This document shows positions 45,230-56,005 of a stretch of 64,000 nt of DNA, in pieces. A model generated the notes under the pieces. The model did no database searches and was not told the DNA's origin. It saw only the letters and a program-made list of their open reading frames with translations. Within the stretch, counting starts at the first letter, position 1. Each line of letters begins with the position of its first letter. The stretch lies in NCBI GenBank assembly GCA_037176705.1, contig CM073887.1:56319001-56383000 (forward strand). The letters are read 5' to 3'. Made by a program: the position numbers and the translations under genes. The stretch is from Molossus alvarezi. Its lineage: Eukaryota > Chordata > Mammalia > Chiroptera > Molossidae.

Positions 45230-45295
45230 TTCACTTCTTCCCACTCTATCTAAAAAATCAATGGGAAAATATCCTTGGGATTAAATAAATAAATG
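45022..45295 (+). mobile_element. Ves SINE with target duplication
   Basis: AAATAAAACACTAC at 45007-45020 and AAATAAAACACCAT from 45296. Contains a long (CT)n run (about 45187-45230). Confidence 0.88.
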
Positions 45296-45730
45296 AAATA
45301 AAACACCATTGTATGGGAACTGTTTTAAAATATCTTAAATATTAAAAGAGTTAACACAACAAAATTGAACATTATATAGAAAGTCAAAACATTGAAATAT
45401 AAAAACCATTAGGAAGCAACAAAAGTTCTGATTGAATAAAAGTAGTTATTTTCATGTAAATCATAAAGTAATACAAATAAATTTTTAAATGTTGAAATTT
45501 AAGTTGAAAATTTTAAAGTTAGATTTATACCAAAATAATTCCAAGGAAAGGATAATAAAGAAATTAATAAAGAAAATATTAATTCTTTAAGAAAAATAAA
45601 AATGAGAGCCATTCTTAAAATCTAAGAATTTACATTTTAGATAATCTAATCAAGATAAAAAAGTAGTGTTTAAATGAAGGATTAAAAATGACAGAATTAA
45701 CTGCAAAGAATATTAAACTTGAGGTGTATT
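45296..45730. other. AT-rich unassigned sequence
   Basis: Very A-rich; possibly decayed L1 but not assignable. Confidence 0.35.
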
Positions 45731-45832
45731 TTAAAAAATCTGAAATGGGGTGGGAGTGGGGAGGAGGGGCCATTGGAGGAAAAAAGGGGGTGGCATCTGT
45801 AATGCTTTCAACAATAAAGATAAAAATAAAAT
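45731..45832 (+). mobile_element. 5'-truncated half-L1/L1 3'UTR fragment
   Basis: GGGGTGGGAGTGGGGAGGAG, TGGCATCTGTAATGCTTTCA, ACAATAAAGATAAAAATAAA matches the complement of the 3'UTR of the half-L1 copies (40250-40340). Confidence 0.65.
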
Positions 45833-46182
45833 GAACTGACTGATAAAAACCTAAACAACTGAATGAAATGTTTATTTTTAAAGAATATAACAAAATTGCT
45901 TTTATAAAACTTGACCTATTGGGGTAGAACATAATAGAAATTCTTGAAAAGAATGTGATTCCTGAGGATAATTCTCCCAGATAATTGAAGAACTGGTAAG
46001 TAGGCACTATTTACACTCCTCTGGAGCATGGGGAAGACAAGAAGTGCTTCCATCTTGGCTTCCGGCTCTAGTTTTCAATCCCATTTTGGGACACACACAA
46101 ACCTATCACTAAAGGTTTATGGAGCTCAGTGTGCGCACTCTTTAGCAGGTCCTTACAGATCATCTTCCTGTCTGTTCCACAG

Positions 46183-46413
46183 ATTGATGTGCCTCCCATT
46201 TGTCCATCAGAACTTAAAAAACAAATCTGTCCAGTTGACAGCTATATTATCCAGCTAAGTACCACCTCACCCCACTCACAACACCTACAAACCTGTGTCA
46301 GTGATTTGGACACAGGTTGCTTCATTATAATCAAAGAGCAATGTCAGGGTGTTCTAGAACCCTGGGGACATGATTCACACCAGATACATATTCCAGGGCA
46401 AGAGAATCTTTGA
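46183..46413 (+). pseudogene. Possible V2R exon 1 relic
   Basis: After an acceptor-like TCTGTTCCACAG, an open stretch reads PPICPSELKKQICPVDSYII, giving Cys and DxYII patterns loosely like V2R exon 1. It lies 0.3 kb upstream of V2R exon 2. Weak: no signal peptide or donor is identified. Confidence 0.22.
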
Positions 46414-46519
46414 ATGGAAAGCACAATCTAAAACCTTTATTTTCCCCTAGCTTGGCATTAGAGTTGCCCCTGAATTATTTGACTTGACATTTCTAATGCT
46501 ATTGCTTCTGTTTGGGTAG

Positions 46520-46801
46520 ATTTGGAAGAACTACCAGTATGAACAGACCTTTCTCTTTGCCACTGAGGAGATCAACAAGGACTCCCATCTGCTCCCCAAC
46601 CTGTTCTTGGGTTTTGATCTCTATAAAGCCTTTCCAAGTTGCCAAAGGACCTTGAAGAGTGTCTTATTTGGTCTCTAAGGGGGTAATAAGACTCTATCTA
46701 CAACTGTCAGAGACAAAAGAAGCTGTAGTCATCATTGCAGGAATCATGTCCGTTTTTCAGCTGAGGTTGGAACAATTCTGAAGTTCTACAAAAGCCCACA
46801 G
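46520..46801 (+). pseudogene. V2R pseudogene exon 2 (N-terminal ligand-binding domain)
   Basis: 282 nt between a TTTGGGTAG acceptor and a GTAGGT donor. Reads IWKNYQYEQTFLFATEEINK and HLLPNLFLGFDLYKAFPSCQ, then a TAA at 46676-46678. The exon end is recognisable as SAEVGTILKFYKSPQ, while the segment before it (EAVVIIAGI) is in another frame. These are conserved V2R motifs (AIEEIN, LLPN..LGF). V2Rs are class C GPCRs of vomeronasal neurons sensing peptides. Stop and frame changes show it is non-functional. Confidence 0.88.
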
Positions 46802-46836
46802 GTAGGTGAGTTGGTCGTGAATTCTGAAGAGATATG

Positions 46837-47123
46837 GGTGTTTTTTTTTCCATTGTTTTCTTCTTCCTTTTTATAAATTGAATTTATTAGTTAATAAAAT
46901 TATATAAGTGTTAAGTGTACAATTCTATAATACATCATCTGTATATTATATTGTGTATTCACCACCCCAAGTCAAGTTTTCTTCCATCACCATTTATATC
47001 CCCTTTACCTTCTCCTTCCACCCCACCTCCATTTCCTTCTGGTAATCACCATACTGTTGTCTATGAGGTTTTCTTTTTTCCATAATTTCTTTAATCTTTT
47101 TCACCGAGCCCCCCCCCCCCCTA
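46837..47123 (-). mobile_element. 5'-truncated L1 3' end in V2R intron 2
   Basis: CTGAAGAGATATG at 46824-46836 and 47124-47136 flanks an L1 3'UTR (AATTCTATAATACATCATCT) in reverse. Confidence 0.85.
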
Positions 47124-47136
47124 CTGAAGAGATATG

Positions 47137-48538
47137 TTTGAGTGCTACCGATGTCATGTTCTCATCTGTTCAAAGGGAAATGTAGAAACTGGGTGTATAC
47201 ATCCCTTGAGAATTTAAAACACGTCCCCCCACAGTCCTTGAGTTTAGTGATTGTTTACTGTGACAAGGAAGAGGAAGAATGGGAAGGAGCAGTACAGTGG
47301 ACCCTGTGAGCCTCCAGCCAGATTCACATCTAGGGCCATTGTTTCCATTCCCCAGCTGATGGGAATCTTGACTGCTGAGACTCACAGCTGTGTGCCTCAC
47401 ACAAAGCATCCACAGCCCAGGGAACTGCCCCATTTCAAGAGGCATTTAGAGGCTGATGACTGGCAGATATAAGGATAAAAAAGCCTGGACATCTGGTCTC
47501 AATTTGGGACAACATTGAAGGAGCATCCAAGTTCCAAAGATCCCTAAAGATTGTCTGAGATTCAATTACAGCTGTATCTTAATTTATCCTCTCCTTCTGC
47601 CTGATCCTGCCTTACCCACATCACACACACGAATCACATGAGAGTACTTCCGGTGAACTTTTCACATACAACTGTCAAACTCAGATTCCTTCCAAATCTG
47701 AGACGTGCAGCACTCCGGAGACATTACTGCCAAACAAGATGCTAGCTTAGGAAAATTCTCTTCTGAAAGAAGGATGTTTTAGAAAATCAGAGTAGGTGAT
47801 TGTATTCTTCAAGACAGTATAGGTGATACAGTGGAAATAAGGTACGACCAATGTGTCAATACACTAATATAGTAAATATTTTTCTACCTAGTGTTTTCAT
47901 TTGACATTAGTAGCAATTGGAGGAGACATTCTGCTCCACAAATCACAAGAGGTAAGGCTGATAACAAAACCACTGTCTTGTTGATGTATCATCTGAAGTT
48001 CATACCTTCCTCAGTTCCCATTACAGGAGATGAAGAGCACGTGGGTCCTTATATATTGTATTTCTTGCTTTGATCTTAGAGTAAACCATAGGTTAGAAGT
48101 AGTCTCATGTCCCTTACTAAAAGCAAACATGTTGTGTGCCCACAATGAGAGAACTGGATATTTTCTACAGCCCTCTTTTTTTGTGTTCAGTCCGCAAATA
48201 CATTTTCATTTTGAAAAAATAAAATTTAAAAATGTAATGAGAGGAGGCCCCGGTGTGCCTTGCAGCCTGGAAAGACCTTTATGATGTGGGTCTCTTCCCT
48301 CTCAACCTCTGGTTGAGTGACCGACCCCTGCTGTCATGACGCGCTTCGCCCGTTTGGTGGCGCTGCGGGGCTGTCCCAGGCTCTGCCAGCTCCGAGGGTC
48401 TACAGTCCTCCTTCTAGTCACCCTATATTCTGGTTATTTTCCCTCTTGGGTATAGAGTTCTCTCACACACCACTCCCAAAGGAGATGACCACCCCATGTC
48501 ACACGAAACAAAACCATACAATTTTTTTTCTCATTCAG
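47137..48538 (+). other. V2R pseudogene intron 2, no further repeat recognised
   Basis: Single-copy-looking sequence between exons 2 and 3. It ends in a pyrimidine tract and CATTCAG. Confidence 0.5.
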
Positions 48539-49614
48539 GTCACATATGGTTCTTTCTATCCCATCTTGAATAACAAAGACCAGTTCAGACCAGTTCCCAT
48601 CACTCTATCAGATGGCCCATGAGGACAGATCCCTGCCCTGAATCTGGTTATTGTAGCCTTTTGGCTGGACCTGAGTGGCATTTTGTTTGTTTGTTTGTTT
48701 TTTGTTCAGATAGAGTGGGAGGGAGAGAGAGGAACATCGACGTGAAAGGGACACATTGAGTGGTTGCCACCCGTATGACCCAACCAGGGCCGGGGACAAA
48801 CTGCAACTGAGGTACGTGCCCTTAGCGGGAACTGAACCCGGGTCTCTCTGGACCGCAGGCCAATGCTCTAACCGCTGAGCCAAACCGGCCAGGGCGAGTG
48901 GCATTCTTTTTAAGTGATGATATGAAAGAGGAAGAGTTTGTCTGGGATCTGAAAGCAGAGGAGAGTCCCAGATTGAGTCCTCTGGAAAGAATCTGAGTTT
49001 GACGGTTGTATGTGGAAAGTTTACTGGGAGTCCTCTTGTGTGAAGCATGTGTGTGATATCTATACATCCTTTATAGAAAAACTCCCTACTTCTAAGAGAA
49101 TGTATGGAGCAAGTGATGTTACTCTCATGAATCAAATTTTTATTGGCAAATGTGTATATAATATATGGTGATATAGGCTTTAGGACTGTAGACATGGCAG
49201 GAAAATGCTATTTTAACCTCAGGAAAGGTGTTGATCATGGCAGCAAAGTGTGATATTGGTACATATGAGATGGACAACAGGCTACACGCTTTTCCCGGAA
49301 GCCTCATATTTTCACATCAGAAGAGAGAAATCCCTGGCTTTAACCACGTTCTCAAAGCAATTTAACCCATCCAAGTGTCCAGAAGACTTTTACTTCAGTA
49401 AATTTTGGCTTGACATGTTTCATTGCTCCCTTGCTGAGTCCCTATGTGGAAAAATTGAAGACTGCCCACCAAATTCTTCCGTAGAGTTTATACCAGGAAA
49501 TATTGGCATAGTGCTGTGTATGCAGTGGCCCAAGCCCTCCATGAAACACTTTGGGTGAAAACAAAAATAGTATCTCCAGGGCATGCAGACAAACCTGTGC
49601 TTCCTCCCTGGCAG
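48539..49614 (+). pseudogene. V2R pseudogene exon 3, split by a SINE
   Basis: Starts after TTTTTTTTCTCATTCAG in frame with exon 2: VTYGSFYPILNNKDQF. A frame change follows, then LYQMAHEDRSLP and stops (TGA at 48620-48622 in the first frame). A Ves SINE (48685-48895) sits in the middle; beyond it come SDDMKEEEFVWDLKAEE, then FNPSKCPEDFYFSKFW, DCPPNSSVEFIPGNI, and after another frameshift SAVYAVAQALHETLWVKT and VLPPWQ before the GTAAAA donor. Motif order matches V2R exon 3 (ligand-binding domain). At least three lesions plus the SINE. Confidence 0.9.
48685..48895 (-). mobile_element. Ves SINE inside V2R exon 3, 12-nt target duplication
   Basis: GAGTGGCATTTT (48673-48684) and GAGTGGCATTCT (48896-48907). 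Antisense to the receptor; its tail is short and (TTTG)n-like. Confidence 0.93.
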
Positions 49615-50655
49615 GTAAAAGTCTTCTAGAATCAGTCCATGCATTGACCACTTTATGGCATCCGGAAGTATTTTTTTGAGCTACAATATCATGACCTTTT
49701 CTCAAGGTTAGCAGCATCAGGCAAAATAAAGAGGGTTTTATGAAATTTGGTTATGCGGGTATCTGTAATTGTTATAGCTATTTGGAGAATTATGCAATCA
49801 AAGCTTTACTTTCAAATTAATTAGAAAGTATATCAGATAAAACTTTAAATCTATTTTATCTATATGGCTATATATGCTGTGGCCAAGTTCTCCATGAACT
49901 GTTTTAGTGTACACAAAAATGAATTCTATGATATACTAAATAACTGGGAAATTGTATTTAGACATAACTATTCTTTAAAATCCTGCAGCAATCATAGAAG
50001 CGGAACTATGGTCTCATTTTTAAATCTGAGGCCACTGATGATACTGCATATAAGCTCAGGATATCTGCCTCAGGTTATAAGTGGATTTGTCTGAATTTTA
50101 ACCAAAGGCTATTCTGAATCTATAATCCATGTATAGAATATATTTAAGAACGCCTGTCCTTATGTGGGAGAAGGACAAATTCATCAAATCAAATAAATTT
50201 AATACATAGTACATTTTTAACAAAGACAAATATGCATGTGTAAAAATTAATGTCAAAAAGTTTTATTTTCCATCTAGTTTCTATTTTTGTTAATGATAAT
50301 AATATTTAATATATAACTTGGAGCTGATTTAGAGTTGAATCTTAGAAAAGTAGGTGAATCTGCCTAATGACTTCAATCATGTGATTGTGGATTAATTAGA
50401 ATGTTTTTCCAAGTAACTGCTGACTCCAACAGAAGTTGCTTAAACAATTAAATTATTTATTTGTAATAAAATCATTCATTGTCCTCATGAGGAACAGAAG
50501 AGTTTGTCTCATTGAGCCCATGAGATAATGAATACACCAACAGAACTGAGTCCATCAAAAGAAAAGCCTGAGGGGAGGGAAGTGCTTAGTAGGCTTGGGC
50601 CTTCCATATCTAACTTGAATGTACTCCCCACTTCCTAACTCTGCCTGTCTTCTAG
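49615..50655 (+). other. V2R pseudogene intron 3
   Basis: AT-rich, no recognisable repeat. Around 49865-49910 a second diverged copy of the exon-3 end occurs (ATATGCTGTGGCCAAGTTCT CCATGAACTG), resembling the AVYAVAxxLHE segment. Confidence 0.5.
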
Positions 50656-50882
50656 CTTCACCCATTTCTGAGGAAAATTCAATTTGCAAACAGCAATGGA
50701 GATCACATATCTTTAGATGCAAAAAAACCCCATATGCATGGTATGATATCCAGAATACTGTAAAATTTCCTGCCAGTATTAGGCTGTTGGTTAAAGTAAG
50801 AGAATTTATCTCTAATAGTCCACATGATCAAGGCTTTGTCACCAATGAAGAGATGATAGAATGGTGGGTTGGATTCAAAGAG
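50656..50882 (+). pseudogene. V2R pseudogene exon 4
   Basis: 227 nt between TCTTCTAG and GTATGG; the family exon is about 228 nt, so a one-base loss explains its frameshift. Reads LHPFLRKIQFANSNGDHISL, then after the shift YDIQNTVKFPASIRLLVKV and GFVTNEEMIEWWVGFKE. This is the end of the ligand-binding domain. Confidence 0.88.
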
Positions 50883-51066
50883 GTATGGAGTAATTTCAAC
50901 ATTGGAGATAGACATTATAGAGGTATCTGAATAGAGTCTGGGTATAAAATTAAGTGTGCACACCTTTCACTCAGTGGCATCACATTTGAAATGCAATGTA
51001 TTGTCTTTGTACTGTGTAATCTAACTTACACATATTCTAGCTAGTGTCTATAAAAATTAGAGGTTT

Positions 51067-51294
51067 GGCCCTGGCTGGTTTGGCTCAGCGGTTAGAGCGT
51101 CAGCCTGCGGTCCAGGGAGACCCGGGTTCTAAGGGCATGTACCTCGGTTGCAGTTTTTCCCCGGCCCTGGTTGGTCGTGTAGGTGGCAGCCACTCGATGT
51201 GTCCCTTCACATCGATGTTTCTCTCTCTCTCTCCCTCCCACTCTATCTGAACAAAAAAATGGAAAAGAATGTCCTTGGGTGAGGATAAAAAAAA
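51067..51294 (+). mobile_element. Ves SINE with 15-nt target duplication
   Basis: AAAAATTAGAGGTTT at 51052-51066 and 51295-51309. It lacks about ten bases around the B box (reads GGGTTCTAAGGGC), which should abolish pol III promotion. Confidence 0.92.
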
Positions 51295-51934
51295 AAAAAT
51301 TAGAGGTTTGTATGAGCCACTGTTTTAAATTTGGATGTATCTATTTATATATTAGACAAAGAATAAAATGAATGACTTAATGGAAATCTGTATATGCATG
51401 TGTATGTATATGTACACACACACACACGTATATAGTTTCATATATTCTGAAAGCCTTAGCCATATATGATCAGAATCCTCATGTTTAGATGCACTGTAAA
51501 CACAAGTAGATTATAGATTTCAACTACCACTTTGTAGAGATACTATGTACATTTTCCTTTGTCATTTGCCTAACATTCAGCCATCAACCTTTGTTCTACT
51601 TAGCATTTCAAAGCTTTGACCATGATTTCATTTCATCTTTCACAGATGTACAATCCCATGCAATATGCAGGTGATTTATGTAGCAATAATGCTTCATGCC
51701 TCTAATGTACTATTAGTTTTTTGAAAAACAGTCCCAGATCTGTAGCCCAGAACTAGATTAACCACAATCCATGGTTTATTTCCCACTCCCCTTGTTTCTC
51801 TGTTGGCCTCTATTCATTTATTTAAGTAGGTGCTTTCCACAGTGTGCCTAATTATTATGTTATTAAATTTTTTCATCTAGAACCCAAAATCTTCTACCCA
51901 ACCAAGTATGAAGACATGGTAAAAATATTTTCGA

Positions 51935-52198
51935 GCCCTGGCTGGTTTGGCTTACTGGTTAGAGTGCCGACCTATGAACTGAGGGTGGCAAGTTTGATTC
52001 TAGTCAAGGGCACATAGCTGGATTGCAGGTTCGATCCCCAGCCCTGGTCAGGGTTGTGCAGGAGGCAATGAATCAATGTGTCTCTGTCACATCGATGTTT
52101 CTCTCTCTCTCTCTGATCACCCTTTTTCTCCCTCCCTCCCTTCCACTCTCTCTAAAAATCAATAGAAAAATATCCTCAGGTGAGGATTGAAAAAAAAA
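51935..52198 (+). mobile_element. Ves SINE, older type
   Basis: GCCCTGGCTGGTTTGGCTTA head, GGTTCGATCCCCAGCCCTGG middle, tail ATCCTCAGGTGAGGATTG. Confidence 0.88.
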
Positions 52199-52558
52199 TC
52201 TCAGGCATACGAGTCCTTAGAAACATTATCATGTAGAAATCTGTATTGAAAATATTTTGGATGAAGTGGTTAAATGAAAGGAAGAAAAAACTCAGGAGAT
52301 GTTGTTGATTTACAAAATAAAAGTGATCAGATACCTTTGTAATATTTGGTAAACATTTTAAAAGAGGAAAGATAACCAAATTATCTCATAATTAGATGTC
52401 TCGGCAATATCAACACAGTGGGACTTAGGGCAGGAGACATAGTAATGACCTTCTACTACAGTTCAAACTTTTCTCTTATGAGGTAAGAAGTATATACATC
52501 CTTTTGAAGCTGCCAATACAGAGGACAGTTATGACCAATGATTATCTTTTCCCCTCAG

Positions 52559-52640
52559 ACACCTCAATCTGTGTGTAGCCTGAGCTGTAGTCAAGGATTT
52601 AGAAAAATTCCAGAGGAAAGAAAGCCCATTTGCTGCTTTG
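52559..52640 (+). pseudogene. V2R pseudogene exon 5, truncated by L1
   Basis: After CCCCTCAG, in the phase expected from exon 4: [20 protein letters not shown] and RKPICCF. This is the start of the cysteine-rich domain. A complete exon is about 124 nt; here only 82 nt remain before L1 sequence starts. The 7TM exon 6 was not found downstream in the window. Confidence 0.88.
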
Positions 52641-53261
52641 TTTTTGTTTGTAATTTTTTGAGGAAACACCATATTGTTTTCCATAGTGGCTGCACCAGTC
52701 TGCATTCCCACCAGCAGTGTACTAGAGTCCCCTTTTCTCCATATCCTCACCAGTAATTGCTGTTTGATGATTTGTTGATGGCAGGCATTCTGGCAGGTGT
52801 AAAGTGATACCTCATAGTCATTTAAATTTGCATCACTGATGATTAGTGACGATGAGCATTTTTTTCATGCCTCTTGGCCATTTGTATGTGCACTTTGGAG
52901 AAGTGTCTATTCAGGTTCTCTGCCCAATTTTTTTTTATTTTTTTATCTTTATTGTTGGATGTAAAATGTATTACAGATGTTCCACATTTTTCCCCCATTG
53001 ACCCTCTCCTCCCCACTCCCGCCACCCTCCCACCTTTTCCCACACTGTTGTCTGTGTCCATTGGTTATGCATATAAGTTCTTTGGTTTATTTCATCCCAC
53101 CCCCCAACCCCTTTCCCTTTGAGGTTTGTCAGTCTAGCAATGAATTTGTACTTCTTAATCCCTTCACCTTTTTCACCCATTCTCCCAACCCCCTCCCATC
53201 TGGCAACCAACAAAATGTTCTCTGTATCTATGAGAATGTTTCTGTTCTACCTGTTCATTTT

Positions 53262-53512
53262 TTTTTTTTTTTTATCCTCACCCGAGGACATTTTTCCATT
53301 TTTTGTACAGATAGAGTGGGAGGGAGAGAGAGGAAGAGACAGAGAGAGAGAAACATCGATGTGAAAGGGACACATGGAGTGGCTGCCACCGCACGACCAA
53401 CCAGGGCCGGGGACAAACTGCAACCGAAGTACGTGCCCTTAGCGGGAACCGAACCCGGGTCTCTCGGGACCGCAGGCCGACGCTCTAACCGCTGAGCCAA
53501 ACCGGCCAGGGC
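53262..53512 (-). mobile_element. Ves SINE with 14-nt target duplication
   Basis: TACCTGTTCATTTT at 53248-53261 and 53513-53526. Well preserved. Confidence 0.94.
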
Positions 53513-54139
53513 TACCTGTTCATTTTGTTTGTAGATTCCATTGTTGATAGATATGTATTCATTACCATTTTGTTTGTTCATGTATTTTATCTTTTTCTTC
53601 AAAAGGACCCTTCATCATTTCATATAATAACAGTTTGGTAGTGATGAACTCCTTTAACTTTTTCTTGTCTGGGAAAGTTTTTATATGGCCATCGATTCTA
53701 AATGACAGCTTTGCAGGATAGAGTATTTTGGTTGTAGGTTCTTGCTTTTCATCACTCTGAATATTTCTTGCCACTCCCATCTGGCTTGCAAAGTTTCTTT
53801 TGAGAAATCAGCTGACAGCCTAATGGGAACTCCCTTGTAGGTAACTAGCTGCCTTTCTCTTGCTGCTTTTAAGATTCTCTCTTTGTCTTGAACCTTTTGC
53901 ATTTTGATGTTGATGTGTCTTGGTGAGGGCCTCTTGGGGTTCATCTTGTTTGGGACTCTCTGTGCTTCCTGGACTTGTATGTCTGTTTCCTTCACCAAGT
54001 TAGGAAAGTTTTCTGCCATTATTGTTTCAACAGGTTTTCGATTTCTTGTTCTCTCTCTTCTCCTTCTGGCACCTCCAAGATGCGAATGTCGGCACGCTTG
54101 AAGTTGTCCCAGAGGCTCCTTACACTATTCTCATTTTTT

Positions 54140-54499
54140 TTAATTCTTTTTTTCTTTTTGCTGTTCTGATTGGGCGTTTTTTGCTTCCTTATATTCCAAA
54201 TCGATGGTTTGCTCCTTGGATTTACGTACTCTATTATTGAAGCTGTCTAAATTATTCTTTATTTCAGTTAATGCCTCCTTCAATTCTAACTGTGTATCCA
54301 TGATTTCTGACTGGTCCTTTTTTATGCTCTTGAGGCCCTCCCTAAGTTCACTGAGGTTCTCACTAAGTTCATTGAGCATTCTTATAAGCAGTATTTTGAA
54401 CTCAGTATCTGTTAGGTTGCTTATCTCCATTTCACTTAGTTCTTTTCTTGGGGTTTTGTTTTGTTCTTTCATTTGGGACCTGTTTCTTTGTCTCCTCAT
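54140..54499 (-). pseudogene. L1 ORF1p N-terminus and coiled coil (half-L1 copy 3)
   Basis: Starts MRRQRNRSQMKEQNKTPRKE like copy 1, followed by LNELSENLSELREGLKSIKK and LKEALTEIKNNLDSFNNRV heptads. The downstream RRM part (53681-54019: KRPSPRHINIKMQKVQDKER, ADFSKETLQARWEWQEIF) is in another frame. Confidence 0.85.
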
Positions 54500-55733
54500 T
54501 TTGGCTGCCTCCCTGTGTTTGTTTCAGTATATTACTTAATGAGAGGTATGGAGCTTGCTGAGACCCGATGCTGCTCGTTTGAAAGAATTTAGGAAAAACC
54601 TGAAGCAGGATCCAAGACAGGCCAATCCTATGGTTAAGCAAGTGGCAACAGCTTCGGTGGGCTTGAAAGTTGGGTGGGGCGGGGCCTCAGGGAGTCAGCA
54701 GGGCGGGGCTACCAGTGTGAGCCAGGTTGCTGGAGTCCCAGATATGGCTTCTGTCTGCTGCCCCAGGGAAGGACTCACCAAAGGAACAAAGGCCTCTTAC
54801 AGAATGTTTGTCCCTGAGAAAACCCCCTCTCCAGCGTCAAACAGCTCAGTTCTTCCCTGTATGACTCTGGTGCCCCTCTAGCTGCCTCCCCTCCGAGCTT
54901 AGAGGGAGAGAGTCCAATAAGTCCATGCGCGGGCCCTTTAGGGAGCTGCCTGGAGCTCCAGCCACCTCAGCCTCGCTGAGCCTCAGTTTCTGCTGGTTTT
55001 TCCAGCCAGAAGTTATGGGGATTCTCTTCCTGGTACTGGAACCCTGAGCGGGGCACCTGGTGTGGGATGGGGACCCCTCAGTCCTCAGGAAGGACCTTCC
55101 CAGCCGAGGTGTCCTCCTGATTTTTATCTGCCACACGTGGGTGTGGGACCAGCCCGTCAAGCCTCAGCCTCCGCTGCCCCTTGCGCCTCCGCCCCTCCTA
55201 CCAGTCTGGATGTGGCTGCTGCTTTAATTCCGTAGTTGTAGGACTTCCATTCAGCTTGATTTCAGGCGGTTTTGAAGGATGGTTGTTCTGTAGTTTAGTT
55301 GTAACTTTGATGTGGTTGTGGGAGGACGCGATACCGTGTTTACCTACGCCGCCATCTTGACTGGAAGTCTCTGCCCAATTTTTAAATTGGATTGTTTGTC
55401 TTCCTTTTGTTAAGTTGTATGAGTACTTTATATATTTTGGAAATTAACCCCTTATTTGATGTATCATCGGCAAATATGTTCTCCCCTACAGTGGGTTCCC
55501 TTTTAATTTTGATGATAGTTTCTTTTGCTGTGCAGATGCTTTTTAGTTTGATGTAGTCTCATTTATTAACCTTTTTTGTTTCTCTTGCCTTAGGTGATGT
55601 ATCGGTGAAAATTCTGCTACATGTGATGTCTGAGATTTTGCTGCCTACATTTTCTTCTAGGATTTTTATGGTTTCATGACTTACATTTAAGTCTTTTAGA
55701 TTTGTCATATATGGTCTTTATATGTTGAAGAAA

Positions 55734-56005
55734 TAGTGACAGAAAATTTTCCTAATTTAGTGAAGGAAGAAGGCATTCAAGTTCAAGAAGCACAGAGAGC
55801 CCCAATTAAGAACCCAAACAAGCCCACACCAAGACATATAGTAAGTAAAATGCCAAAGATTAAAGATAAAGAGAGAATACTACAGGCAGCAAGAGATAAG
55901 CAACAGGTTACCTACAAATGGACCCCCATAAGGCTCTCAGCTGACTTCTCAACAGAAACACTACAGGCCAGAAGGGAATGGCACAAAGTAATCAATGGAC
56001 ATTGA
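55734..56005 (+). mobile_element. L1 ORF1 fragment, + orientation
   Basis: Frame 55736-56005 reads MTENFPNLVKEEGIQVQEAQ, KPTPRHIVSKMPKIKDKERI and ADFSTETLQARREWHKV: ORF1p RRM. It abuts minus-strand ORF2 head-to-head at 55733. Confidence 0.85.

Larger units (their letters stand above)
50883..52558 (+). other. V2R pseudogene intron 4 with two SINEs
   Basis: Contains Ves SINEs at 51067-51294 and 51935-52198 and an (AC)n run at 51413-51428. Ends CCCCTCAG. Confidence 0.65.
52933..55367 (-). mobile_element. Half-L1 (HAL1-type) copy 3 with 16-nt target duplication
   Basis: TCTCTGCCCAATTTTT at 52917-52932 and 55368-55383. Same order as copy 2: 5' end ACTTCCAGTCAAGATGGCGG, 5'UTR to about 54510, ORF1 (54499 to about 53610), spacer fused to the ORF2 stop region at 53536-53546, 3'UTR, A-rich tail. 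A Ves SINE (53262-53512) is nested in the 3'UTR. Without it the element is about 2.17 kb, close to copy 2. ORF1 is broken into frames 54140-54499, 53681-54019 and 53562-53780. Confidence 0.88.
52641..55733 (-). mobile_element. L1 ORF2 fragment (no 3' end) that truncates the V2R, with half-L1 nested inside
   Basis: Minus-strand ORF2 from TTTTTTGAGGAAACACCATA (52652) to TATATGGTCTTTATATG. Lacks 3'UTR and tail. The half-L1 copy 3 interrupts it at 52933-55367. Confidence 0.8.

Noticed and set aside
55736..56005. Possible V2R exon 6 or other host exon after the L1 block
   Set aside because: The frame is L1 ORF1p (KPTPRHIVSKMPKIKDKERI), not a 7TM sequence.
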